Positions 1-5,818 are shown, counted from the first letter of the stretch. The stretch: DNA of 5,818 nucleotides from Planctomycetota bacterium (GCA_020860865.1 JAJBTL010000062.1:1-5818), one strand, 5' to 3'. Notes: generated by a model from the sequence alone, not told the origin. Numbers and translations: made by a program.

Positions 1-2
1 TC

Positions 3-851
3 TCCAAGGTGTCCATGAACTACGCGATTCCGCCGTACCTGTTCCTGACCATGACCCGCACCTATCACAGCCCGACGGATCTCCTGTTCCTGTTCTACAA
101 CCTCCGCTATCCCGTCATCATCACCGTCGTCGGCTTCGCCTTCGCCATGGTTGCGGCCGCCGCATTTAAAATCGGACCGCCGAAGCGCGGCGTCTTCATC
201 AATGCCGTCACCCTCTGCAACACCGTCCTCATGGGCCTGCCGGTGGTCGCCTCCCTCTACGGGAACGAGGTCATCCCCATTGCCATGATTTTCTATTCCG
301 CCAACACCATCATCTTCTGGACGGCCGGGGTCTGGTTTCTTCGCCGCGATCTGCCGGCCGAACCGGGGCTCGACTGGACAACGTCTGTCCGGCAGATTTT
401 TTCCAGCCGGCCGCTGATGGCGTTTGTCGTCGGCGTCGTCTGGGTGCTGTTCGGCTTGCCGGTGCCGGAGTTCCTGGCCAGGACCTGCGAACTGGCCGGC
501 GGCGCCATGACGCCGCTATCGATGCTCTTCATAGGCTTTGTCATCCGCTTCGCCGACATCATGGCGCCCGGGAAACTCCGGAGCCTCGGCGTTACCCTCC
601 TCTACCGCTACCTGTTCGTGCCGGTCCTGACCGCCCTCCTCTGCCGCTGGCTGGTGGCGGACGTCACCATGCGGAAAGTGTTTTTCCTCCTCTGCAACAT
701 GCCGGCGATGGCGCAACTCCCTATCGTCGCCAAGGACATCGGCAGCGACTACGAAACCGCCTCCATGGTCGCCGCCGCCACCACCGCCTGCAGCATGGCG
801 GCAGTGCCGATTTACATGTTTCTGATCGAGTACGGAAAGATTCTCGGGTGA
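3..851 (+). CDS. AEC (auxin efflux carrier) family transporter, 5'-truncated
   Basis: This is the C-terminal part of an integral inner-membrane carrier. AEC/PIN-like proteins export or exchange small organic anions such as malate or other carboxylates; the substrate here cannot be read. The frame is open to the left edge, and the first visible residues (SKVSMNYAIPPYLFLTMTR) align with an internal part of the E. coli YfdV-type fold. About 40 N-terminal residues are therefore missing, and the GTG at position 9 is unlikely to be the true start. About eight hydrophobic segments are visible. The family's broken-helix motif appears as NTVLMGLP (nt 219-242), followed by LYG. A second Pro-containing segment, NMPAMAQLPIVAKDIG, lies near nt 699-746. 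The gene ends in TGA and converges on the cupin-regulator gene; nothing in the window links it to the other genes. The family call is firm and the substrate is unknown. Confidence 0.88.
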   Translation, partial: SKVSMNYAIPPYLFLTMTRTYHSPTDLLFLFYNLRYPVIITVVGFAFAMVAAAAFKIGPPKRGVFINAVTLCNTVLMGLPVVASLYGNEVIPIAMIFYSANTIIFWTAGVWFLRRDLPAEPGLDWTTSVRQIFSSRPLMAFVVGVVWVLFGLPVPEFLARTCELAGGAMTPLSMLFIGFVIRFADIMAPGKLRSLGVTLLYRYLFVPVLTALLCRWLVADVTMRKVFFLLCNMPAMAQLPIVAKDIGSDYETASMVAAATTACSMAAVPIYMFLIEYGKILG

Positions 852-884
852 GGTGGCCGCCGGGTGGCATGACCTCATACGATC

Positions 885-924
885 AAAAAAAAACGGCGCC
901 GGTTCAGGACGAACCGGCGCCGTT
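885..924 (-). terminator. Rho-independent terminator for minus-strand transcription
   Basis: Two perfect 14-nt arms (892-905 and 911-924) enclose a 5-nt loop. On the minus strand the stem runs directly into nine T residues (complement of 885-893), a textbook intrinsic terminator. On the plus strand the stem is followed only by ccattt, so termination of the AEC transcript from the other side would be weaker. It most likely ends the cupin-regulator transcript, with the 942-1090 palindrome inside its 3' untranslated region. Confidence 0.9.
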
Positions 925-941
925 CCATTTACGAGGAAGTA

Positions 942-1090
942 GAAGCCGTTCTATAACCTCGTCTCGCCGCCGTATACTTCGTCAAAATGGCCTCTCGGCG
1001 TATTTTCTGCCCAAAATACCGGGCAAAAAATAAGCCTGCCGGCCATTTTTCCTCGTCTACGACGACGATCCGAAGTTATAGAACAGCTTC
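942..1090 (-). repeat. 149-nt long imperfect palindrome; candidate structured RNA or MITE-like element
   Basis: The arms 942-974 and 1058-1090 are complementary over 33 positions. Further in, 984-992 pairs with 1041-1049, and 1001-1012 pairs with 1021-1032 around an 8-nt loop (1013-1020). Read as minus-strand RNA, the outer arm has 31 of 33 canonical or G-U pairs. Its only exceptions are two adjacent G/A oppositions, and the apical 12-bp stem is complete. The layout from base to tip is 33 bp, an 8x9 purine-rich internal loop, 9 bp, a 4x4 loop, 3 bp, a 1x1 mismatch, 12 bp, then the loop. A possible extension pairs AAGTA at 937-941 with its complement at 1100-1104, leaving a bulge. The element lies between the cupin-gene stop (1139) and the terminator (885-924). 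I do not recognise the family. It could be a dispersed palindromic repeat, a MITE, or a 3'-UTR RNA. Confidence 0.7.
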
Positions 1091-1138
1091 GAGTTCTTCT
1101 ACTTTTTTCGACGCGAATGCGCTCCGACGCCATTGTTC

Positions 1139-1702
1139 TCAATGAACCATGGCCTGGCGTTCGTTGATGACGGTGAGGAACTTGGCCGTTTCCGTCAGCG
1201 CCCGCTGGCCGTGGACGACGCTCGGGTCGAAATAGATGCTGTCGCCGGGAACGAGGGTGAACCGTTTCTTTCCGACCTGGACCTCGACCTCGCCTTCAAG
1301 GACATAGTTGAATTCCTGGCCGGCGTGGGTAGTGACTTCGATGTCGTCGGACCGCGTCAGATACACCACCATCGGGTCCATGTCCCGGTCCTTGAAATTG
1401 TGGGCAAGGACGGAAAAGGCGTAATTTTCCCGGCGCTCAATGGTGATGTCCTGATCGTGCCGGGACAGGGAGTAGCGGATCATCTTCGGGATGTCGCCGG
1501 TCATCAGTTCGGTCGGGTCGACGCCGAGGACGGCGGCGGTATTGTAGAGGACGCTTATCGGAATGTCGGCCCGGGCGGCCTCGTAATCCTGATACTCCTC
1601 GAGGGGGACGCCAATCTTCTCCGCCACCTGGGCGGCGTCGAGGCCGACAATATCCCTGAGTTCGCGGATGCGGCTGGAGATGTTCCGGATCTGATCGTTC
1701 AT
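1139..1702 (-). CDS. HTH (XRE-type) transcriptional regulator with C-terminal cupin domain
   Basis: This 187-residue protein has the usual two-domain plan of XRE-cupin regulators. An N-terminal helix-turn-helix (about residues 8-67) contains RIRELRDIVGL, AAQVAEKIGVPLEEYQDYE and ISVLYNTAAVLGVDPTELM. The cupin_2 beta-barrel (about 110-180) contains THAGQEFNYVLEGEVEV, then PGDSIYFDPSVVHG. H126, E130 and H164 are the likely metal or ligand positions; the first motif has one His where classical cupins have two. Such proteins are cytoplasmic DNA-binding regulators that sense a small ligand in the cupin. Close relatives in anaerobes often sit beside acyl-CoA synthetase genes, but none is visible here, so the effector and targets are unknown. 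ATG at 1702-1700 is preceded by GGGGAGGG (complement of 1712-1719) at a 9-nt spacing, which fixes the start. It has its own promoter and terminator and may also receive read-through from lpdA. Confidence 0.9.
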   Translation of the reverse strand: MNDQIRNISSRIRELRDIVGLDAAQVAEKIGVPLEEYQDYEAARADIPISVLYNTAAVLGVDPTELMTGDIPKMIRYSLSRHDQDITIERRENYAFSVLAHNFKDRDMDPMVVYLTRSDDIEVTTHAGQEFNYVLEGEVEVQVGKKRFTLVPGDSIYFDPSVVHGQRALTETAKFLTVINERQAMVH

Positions 1703-1825
1703 TAGAGTGTACCCTCCCCTGGGCGGTGTGCGGCCGGCTCCCCGGCGGCGCCGACAGCGGCGCGGACGACGGAATACGGACGCGGGACAGTGCCGTCACG
1801 ACGGCGGGCGGCAGCGCGTCTCCCG

Positions 1826-1854
1826 GTTATATCAGGAACCGGCCGCGATTCCAA
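1826..1854 (-). promoter_or_regulatory. Sigma70-type promoter of the HTH-cupin regulator
   Basis: Read on the minus strand, the -35 is TTGGAA (complement of 1849-1854), the spacer is exactly 17 nt, and the -10 is TATAAC (complement of 1826-1831). A TGA just before the -10 gives an extended -10 (TGnTATAAC). Transcription would start near 1818, leaving a leader of about 115 nt. That leader contains a small GC-rich stem-loop (1748-1763, 6-bp arms) with no T-run. Between this promoter and the lpdA stop there is only a short 5-bp hairpin (1882-1896) and no T-run, so lpdA transcripts may read through. Confidence 0.72.
1835..1852. promoter_or_regulatory. Candidate operator dyad inside the cupin-regulator promoter
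   Basis: GGAAnCGnnnnCGnTTCC forms an 18-bp imperfect dyad, with six of nine position pairs complementary. It lies in the spacer and overlaps the -35 element. A repressor dimer here would block RNA polymerase, so autoregulation by the HTH-cupin protein is plausible. The dyad is short for a GC-rich background, so chance is a real alternative. Confidence 0.35.
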
Positions 1855-1920
1855 GTCGCCGCCTCGGGCGAACGGTGAATCGCGGACCGGTTCCGCCTCT
1901 GTCGTGCCGTGGACGACGGG

Positions 1921-3291
1921 TTACCGGTTCGGCACGTGAATCGCCCGGTGGAGCGCGGCGAGAGCGGCTTCGCGGCTCGCTTCGCCGACGGTCGGGTGGG
2001 CGTGGATGGTGGCGATGATTTCGTCCAGGGTCGCCTCGACGCCGATGGCGAGGGCGCCTTCCGTCACCAGGTCGGTGGCGCGGGGACCGACCATGTGGAA
2101 GCCGAGGATCTCGCCGTCGATCGTGCCGGCGATAATTTTCACCATGCCGCCGCCGCCCATGATAAGGGACTTCCCGTTGGCCATGAGGGGGAAGCGGCCG
2201 ACAACGTAGTCAAGACCCTGCTCCTTGGCCTTTTCCTCCGTCAGGCCGACGCCGGCGAACTCTGGATTCGTGTAGACGCAGGACGGATTCGTCCGGCTGT
2301 CATAGACGGCCGGGTGGCCGAGGGCGTTCTCCGCCGCCACTTCGCCCTGGGCCGAAGCGACGTGGGCGAGCATGGCCCCGCCGGTGCAGTCGCCAATGGC
2401 GTAGATGCCGGGGGTCGTCGTCTCCATCCGTTCGTTGACGAGTATTCGGCCCCGGTCGTGGTTGATGCCGGCGGCGTGGAGGTCGAGGCTTTCCGTGTTG
2501 ATTTTTCGGCCGACCGAGACGAGGACGCGATCCGCCGTCACTTCCGCCGGTCCGGCGCTGTTTTCAATGTGAACGACGGCCTGGCCGTCCCGGTCTTCGA
2601 CGGACAGGACCTTCGTCGCCGTCTTGATGACGACGCCTTTTTTCTCCAGGCCGGAACGGACGGTTTTCGTCAGTTCCCGGTCCATCATCGGCAGGATTTC
2701 ATCGAGCATTTCGATGATGGTGACCGTGGTCCCGAAGGCGGCGTAGGCGGTGGCCATTTCGACGCCGATGACGCCGCCGCCGATTATCGCCATGCTGGCG
2801 GGGATCGCTTCGAGACTGAGGGCGCCTGTCGAGTCGATGCACTGCGGCAGATCGAGACCGGGGATGGGCGGCCGGGCCGGAACCGATCCGGCGGCGATGA
2901 TTATTTTGTCCGGCGTGAGCGTCTCCCCGCCGACGGCGACCTGTTTCTGGCCGGTGAAGGTGGCGGTGCCTTTCATGACCTTTATCCGGTTGGCGGCCAT
3001 GAGGCCGGTAACACCGGCGACGAGCTGCTTGACGACGGCATTCTTCTTCGCCATGACTTTTTCGAAGTCGACGCGGGCCTCCGGGATGACGACGCCGTAG
3101 TCGCCGGCGTGGCGCGCCTCCTCCAGGAGTTCGGCGCTGTGAAGGAGCGCCTTCGTCGGGATGCAGCCGACATTGAGGCAGGTGCCGCCGAGGCGGTCCT
3201 GTTCGACCAGGGTGACGTCGGCGCCGAGTTGGGCGGCGCGGATGGCGGCGACATAACCGCCGGGACCGCCGCCGATGACGAGTACGTGCAT
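1921..3291 (-). CDS. lpdA: Dihydrolipoamide dehydrogenase (E3, NAD+/FAD flavoprotein)
   Basis: This complete 456-residue E3 reoxidises protein-bound dihydrolipoamide, passing electrons through a cysteine pair and FAD to NAD+. It is the shared component of 2-oxoacid dehydrogenase complexes and of the glycine cleavage system. Visible features in order: the FAD Rossmann motif GGGPGG at residues 7-12; the redox-active disulfide GGTCLNVGCIPTK with C38 and C43; the NAD-binding GGGVIGVE at 171-178, ending in the acidic E194 that favours NAD over NADP; the second FAD contact GIYAIGDC with D301; and the C-terminal catalytic pair H432 and E437 in HAHPTVGE. There is no N-terminal lipoyl domain. The start fits both the family N-terminus and the ribosome binding site AGGAG (complement of 3301-3305, 9-nt spacing). 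It is divergent from the GntR/PrpR operon. No E1, E2, lipoyl carrier or glycine-cleavage gene lies nearby in the window, so its partner complex cannot be named. Confidence 0.95.
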   Translation of the reverse strand: MHVLVIGGGPGGYVAAIRAAQLGADVTLVEQDRLGGTCLNVGCIPTKALLHSAELLEEARHAGDYGVVIPEARVDFEKVMAKKNAVVKQLVAGVTGLMAANRIKVMKGTATFTGQKQVAVGGETLTPDKIIIAAGSVPARPPIPGLDLPQCIDSTGALSLEAIPASMAIIGGGVIGVEMATAYAAFGTTVTIIEMLDEILPMMDRELTKTVRSGLEKKGVVIKTATKVLSVEDRDGQAVVHIENSAGPAEVTADRVLVSVGRKINTESLDLHAAGINHDRGRILVNERMETTTPGIYAIGDCTGGAMLAHVASAQGEVAAENALGHPAVYDSRTNPSCVYTNPEFAGVGLTEEKAKEQGLDYVVGRFPLMANGKSLIMGGGGMVKIIAGTIDGEILGFHMVGPRATDLVTEGALAIGVEATLDEIIATIHAHPTVGEASREAALAALHRAIHVPNR

Positions 3292-3371
3292 GGCAATGTT
3301 CTCCTAAAAAACCGCGTGAATGGTGACGGGATTGAATGCCGGCGGCCGCATGCGACCGGTGCATTCATTCA

Positions 3372-3400
3372 CTAATACACCGTGGAGTGGCGATCCGCAA
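3372..3400 (-). promoter_or_regulatory. Possible lpdA promoter (weak)
   Basis: On the minus strand, TTGCGG (complement of 3395-3400) and TATTAG (complement of 3372-3377) are 17 nt apart. They match only 3/6 and 4/6 of the sigma70 consensus. The position, about 80-110 nt upstream of the lpdA start, is suitable, but nothing else supports it. Confidence 0.3.
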
Positions 3401-3457
3401 CCGGCGGTTTTTCCGGCCCGTCCCCGCTATTCTTCCAACACCGGGCGGTGGGACGAG

Positions 3458-3507
3458 ATAAGAAAATGAAAAAAAATCCGAATTGGTTCGTCGATATGCA
3501 GTATAAT
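3458..3507 (+). promoter_or_regulatory. Promoter of the GntR/PrpR-type regulator operon
   Basis: A perfect TATAAT -10 lies at 3502-3507. No good -35 sits 16-18 nt upstream; the nearest candidate, TTGGTT at 3483-3488, is only 13 nt away. An A-rich stretch with eight consecutive A residues (3458-3476) could act as an UP element. The start site would be near 3514, giving a leader of about 23 nt with GGAG at 3526-3529, seven bases before the ATG. The poor -35 suggests low basal or activator-assisted expression. Confidence 0.6.
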
Positions 3508-3509
3508 GA

Positions 3510-3520
3510 TGGTATGACCA
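3510..3520 (+). promoter_or_regulatory. FadR-family operator-like palindrome (TGGT-N3-ACCA)
   Basis: TGGTATGACCA fits the TGGTnnnACCA core bound by FadR-subfamily GntR regulators such as FadR, PdhR and LldR. It begins three bases after the -10 and covers the predicted start site. A bound dimer would therefore repress the operon that encodes the FadR-type protein immediately downstream. A further AATTGGT half-site occurs at 3481-3487 without its partner. The match is visible in the sequence; the autoregulation is inferred. Confidence 0.6.
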
Positions 3521-3536
3521 AAACTGGAGCCCTGCC

Positions 3537-4262
3537 ATGTCTCTCGAAAAAATCCGTAACACCTCGCCCAAGGTCCCCGAACTCGTCATGCAGGCCCTCC
3601 TCCGGGCCATCGACAATGGCACCATTCAAATCGGGGAGGACCTCCTCGCCGAACGCGAACTCGCCATCGCCCTCGGCGTCGGCCGGGGCTCGCTCCGGGA
3701 ATGCCTCGCCATCCTCGAGTTCCTTGGCGTCATTCAGTCCCGGGGCAACCGGAAGGTCGTCGTCAAGCAGGCGGACTATATCCAGCGGGCGATTTCCTTT
3801 CTCCGGTTGTCCGAACGGACGGAAATTTTTTCCCAGTTCATGGAGTTCCGCCGGACAAACGAGGTGGCGATAGCCGCCCTCGCCTGCGCCAGGGCGACGG
3901 ACGAGGACATGGCGGCGCTCCAGGACTGCGTCGAGCGGATGGAGCGGGACCCGGCCGACGCCGAGGCCGACTGCGCCTTCCACATGGCCTTGGCCCAGGC
4001 CAGCCACAACGCCATGTTCGCCGCCACCATCGACCTGGTGAACAGTATGATTATGGATCTCCGGCAGCGCTTTTTCGCCATGCCGGACTATCCGGAGGTG
4101 ACCCTCGCCTCGCACCGGGCCATCTACCAGGCCGTCCTTGACCGGGACAAGCGCCGGGCGAAACGGGAAATGGAGCAGCACCTGAAAAACATCGAAAACT
4201 TCGCCGCCCGCGAGGACGGCGCCGCCCTCGCCGCCTCCGCCGACGGAGGCGCGGCGGTATGA
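3537..4262 (+). CDS. GntR-family transcriptional regulator, FadR subfamily (FCD domain)
   Basis: This 241-residue protein is a cytoplasmic DNA-binding repressor or activator whose ligand is usually a small organic acid. The winged helix-turn-helix spans about residues 10-76. It shows LLAERELAIALGVGRGSLRECLAILEFLGVI followed by the wing SRGNRKVVV, and departs slightly from the usual PSER and R.(T/P)(V/L)REAL forms. The all-helical FCD ligand-binding domain spans about 95-222. Its four typical metal ligands are present: D145, H149 (DCAFH), H193 (SHRAI) and H215 (EQHL). The length is normal for the subfamily, with a short Ala/Gly-rich tail from about 223. ATG at 3537 is supported by GGAG seven bases upstream. 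Its stop codon overlaps the next gene's start. An operator-like palindrome at its own promoter suggests autoregulation. The effector cannot be told; carboxylates such as lactate, pyruvate or acyl-CoAs are typical for the subfamily. Confidence 0.92.
   Translation: MSLEKIRNTSPKVPELVMQALLRAIDNGTIQIGEDLLAERELAIALGVGRGSLRECLAILEFLGVIQSRGNRKVVVKQADYIQRAISFLRLSERTEIFSQFMEFRRTNEVAIAALACARATDEDMAALQDCVERMERDPADAEADCAFHMALAQASHNAMFAATIDLVNSMIMDLRQRFFAMPDYPEVTLASHRAIYQAVLDRDKRRAKREMEQHLKNIENFAAREDGAALAASADGGAAV
4232..4251 (+). promoter_or_regulatory. Hairpin enclosing the Shine-Dalgarno of the sigma54 activator gene
   Basis: Arms 4232-4239 and 4244-4251 form a perfect 8-bp GC-rich stem with a CCGA loop inside the end of the GntR-family gene. 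The downstream Shine-Dalgarno GGAGG (4245-4249), nine bases before ATG 4259, lies wholly within the 3' arm. The activator would then be translated mainly when ribosomes finishing the upstream gene melt the stem. The pairing is seen directly; the regulatory role is inferred. Confidence 0.5.
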
Positions 4263-5818
4263 CGGAGAAACTCGTCCTCGTCGCATCCAATGACGGCATA
4301 CTCAAACACGCCCGCGAAGTCACGGACGAAGGCGGCTACGACGCCGTCATCCTCTACGGCGAACTGGAGGGCGCCATCCCGCAGGTCCAGAGCATTCTCG
4401 ACCGGAAGGAATTCCGCGTCTTCGTCAGCCGTGGCGGCACCGCCCGCTTTCTCCGGGAACGCTTCAACCTGCCGATTGTCGAGATCGCCGTCACCGGACA
4501 GGACATCCTCCGCGCCCTCCATCCCTACGCCGGATCCGGGAAAAAACTCGCGGTCATCGGCTGTAAAAATGTCATCGCCGGCGCCAGGGAAATCGCCGAC
4601 ATTCTTGGCGAAGAAATCATCTATTTGGAAACGCGGGACTCGGACGCCGTCCCCGGCGCCATCGAAGAGGCCCGGGCGGCCGGTGCCGACATCATCGTCG
4701 GCGATCACCACGTGACGCGGCGGGCGGAGGCGCTCGGCCTGCCGGTCGTCCGCATCGACTCCGGGAAGGCGGCGGTCGAACAGGCCTTCCAGGAAGCGGC
4801 GCGGCTCTACGCCGGAACGGTGCAGGAAAAGCTCCGGAACCGGCGGTTCCAGACCATCATGGAATCCATCGAGGAAGCGGTCATCGCCATCGACGAAAAC
4901 GGCCTTATCACCACGTTCAATCCCGGCGCGGAAAAGATTTTTTCGACGCCGGAACGGGACGCCATCGGAAAACGCATCGAAACGGTCGTGCCGAACACCG
5001 TCATGCCGCAGGTCCTCCATTCCGGGCAGGAACTGGTCGGCGTCATCATGGACGCCGGGAAAACCGTCATTGCCTCGTCAGTCAAGCCGCTCGTCGTCGA
5101 CGGCCGGGTGGAGGGCGTGGTGTCGACGTTCCGTGACATCACGAAAATCCAGCAGCTCGAAGCGAAAATCCGCGCCGAAGTGGTGAAGAAACGCTTGTCC
5201 GCCAAAAAACGCTTTGACGAAATTATCCACGCCTCCGCCCGCATGAAGGACGTCATCGGCAAGGCGGTCAAATACGCCAAAGTCGATTCGACCATCCTCA
5301 TCCTCGGCGAGTCGGGAACGGGCAAGGAAATCCTCGCCCAGGCCATCCACAACGGCAGCGCCCGCCACGGCGGCGCCTTTGTCGCCTTCAACTGCGCCGC
5401 CCTCCCGGACAACCTCCTCGAGAGCGAACTGTTCGGCTATGTCGACGGCTCCTTCACCGGCGCCCGGAAGGAAGGGAAAAAAGGCCTGTTCGAGATGGCC
5501 CACGGCGGCACCATCCTTCTCGACGAAATCAGCGAAATGAACCTGAACATCCAGGCGCGGATTCTCCGGGTGATTCAGGAAAAGGAAGTGATGCGCCTCG
5601 GCGACGACAAGATAATCCCGGTCGACGTCCGCATCCTCGCCGCCACCAACCAAAACCTCTGGCAATGCGTCCAGGACGGCACGTTCCGCCAGGATCTTTT
5701 TTACCGCCTGAACGTCCTCAACCTCACCCTGCCGCCGCTCCGCGACCGCCGGGAAGATGTCGAGCCGCTGGCCCGGCTCTTCCTCGCCGAATTCGGCAGC
5801 CGCTACGAGGCGTCGGTG
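4259..5818 (+). CDS. Sigma54-dependent transcriptional activator with PrpR_N and PAS domains, 3'-truncated
   Basis: 520 codons are visible and the frame is open at the right edge. Such proteins sense a ligand, form ATPase rings and remodel sigma54-RNA polymerase. The N-terminal PrpR_N-type sensor spans about residues 4-185, with SRGGTARFLRE from 57, PIVEIAVTGQDILRAL, and GADIIVGDH from 142. PrpR itself responds to 2-methylcitrate; the ligand here is unknown. A PAS domain follows (about 195-300: IMESIEEAVIAIDENGLITTFNPGAE to VVSTFRDIT). The AAA+ domain has Walker A GESGTGKE at 350-357, the sigma54-contact loop GSFTGA at 397-402 (the common form is GAFTGA), Walker B GTILLDE at 417-423, N464 as sensor I, and candidate arginine fingers R477 and R483 in FRQDLFYRL. 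The rest of the ATPase domain and the DNA-binding HTH lie beyond the edge. The start overlaps the upstream stop as ATGA, with GGAGG nine bases before it. Confidence 0.93.
   Translation, partial: MTEKLVLVASNDGILKHAREVTDEGGYDAVILYGELEGAIPQVQSILDRKEFRVFVSRGGTARFLRERFNLPIVEIAVTGQDILRALHPYAGSGKKLAVIGCKNVIAGAREIADILGEEIIYLETRDSDAVPGAIEEARAAGADIIVGDHHVTRRAEALGLPVVRIDSGKAAVEQAFQEAARLYAGTVQEKLRNRRFQTIMESIEEAVIAIDENGLITTFNPGAEKIFSTPERDAIGKRIETVVPNTVMPQVLHSGQELVGVIMDAGKTVIASSVKPLVVDGRVEGVVSTFRDITKIQQLEAKIRAEVVKKRLSAKKRFDEIIHASARMKDVIGKAVKYAKVDSTILILGESGTGKEILAQAIHNGSARHGGAFVAFNCAALPDNLLESELFGYVDGSFTGARKEGKKGLFEMAHGGTILLDEISEMNLNIQARILRVIQEKEVMRLGDDKIIPVDVRILAATNQNLWQCVQDGTFRQDLFYRLNVLNLTLPPLRDRREDVEPLARLFLAEFGSRYEASV

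Noticed and set aside
1071..1082. loxP-like string (ATAACTTCG, minus strand) within the palindrome arm
   Set aside because: Only 9 of 13 arm bases match, and there is no second arm across an 8-bp spacer, so it is a chance match.
951..1142. Minus-strand 63-codon frame (and a plus-strand frame at 848-1033) across the palindrome
   Set aside because: Both run through the inverted-repeat arms, lack convincing ribosome binding sites and have repeat-like, Arg-rich composition. The RNA structure explains the sequence better.
1760..1800. Minus-strand translation reading SRVRIPSS, a peptide often produced by translating a tRNA T-arm
   Set aside because: The underlying bases are GTCCGTATT rather than GTTCGAATC. 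There is no T-stem, acceptor stem or cloverleaf, so the resemblance is a codon coincidence.
1909..3375. 488-residue plus-strand open frame antisense to lpdA
   Set aside because: It mirrors lpdA, has an Asp/Gly/Arg-heavy composition typical of antisense frames in GC-rich DNA, and lacks a recognisable domain. The opposite strand encodes a full, motif-complete enzyme.
3395..3415. Short plus-strand stem (CCGC/GCGG) followed by five T residues
   Set aside because: The stem is only 4 bp and no plus-strand gene precedes it in this intergenic region, so a terminator call is not justified.
3292..3536. Search for a sigma54 (-24/-12) promoter in the divergent region
   Set aside because: No TGGCAC-N5-TTGC-like element was found there or in the other intergenic regions by eye.
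3372..4286. 304-residue minus-strand frame over the GntR-family gene
   Set aside because: It covers the promoter and whole coding region of a well-supported regulator and shows no domain, so it is a GC-driven shadow.

Overview
The window is GC-rich and compact. It holds five protein-coding genes, two of them cut by the window edges. The gene types are an AEC transporter, a cupin-type regulator, a dihydrolipoamide dehydrogenase, a FadR-type regulator and a PrpR_N/PAS sigma54 activator. Together these suggest an anaerobic bacterium, perhaps a GC-rich Firmicute (Negativicutes or Clostridia) or a member of Synergistota. That placement is an inference from gene content and is weak. I see no phage, insertion-sequence transposase, CRISPR, tRNA or rRNA signature.

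Layout: (1) 3-851 (+) is the C-terminal part of an AEC-family membrane transporter. (2) 852-1138 has no gene. It holds a strong intrinsic terminator for minus-strand transcripts (885-924) and a 149-nt, almost fully self-complementary element (942-1090). (3) 1139-1702 (-) is an HTH-cupin transcriptional regulator with a good sigma70 promoter at 1826-1854. (4) 1921-3291 (-) is a complete dihydrolipoamide dehydrogenase (lpdA). (5) 3292-3536 is a divergent promoter region with a FadR-type operator-like palindrome at 3510-3520. (6) 3537-4262 (+) is a GntR/FadR-family regulator. It overlaps by four bases (ATGA) with (7) 4259-5818 (+), a sigma54-dependent activator with PrpR_N, PAS and AAA+ domains that runs off the right edge.

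How it may work together: the FadR-type gene and the sigma54 activator form one operon. The FadR-type protein probably represses its own promoter through the palindrome over the start site. The second gene appears translationally coupled to the first, because its Shine-Dalgarno sequence lies inside an 8-bp hairpin. The activator's targets probably lie beyond the right edge; I found no convincing sigma54 promoter in the window. lpdA is transcribed divergently and has no other 2-oxoacid dehydrogenase or glycine-cleavage gene beside it here.

The least explained signal is the rod-like palindrome at 942-1090, in the 3' untranslated region of the cupin-regulator transcript. Its arm differences are all G-U-compatible on the minus strand and C/A mismatches on the plus strand. 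This suggests a structured RNA, or a MITE-like repeat read on that strand.
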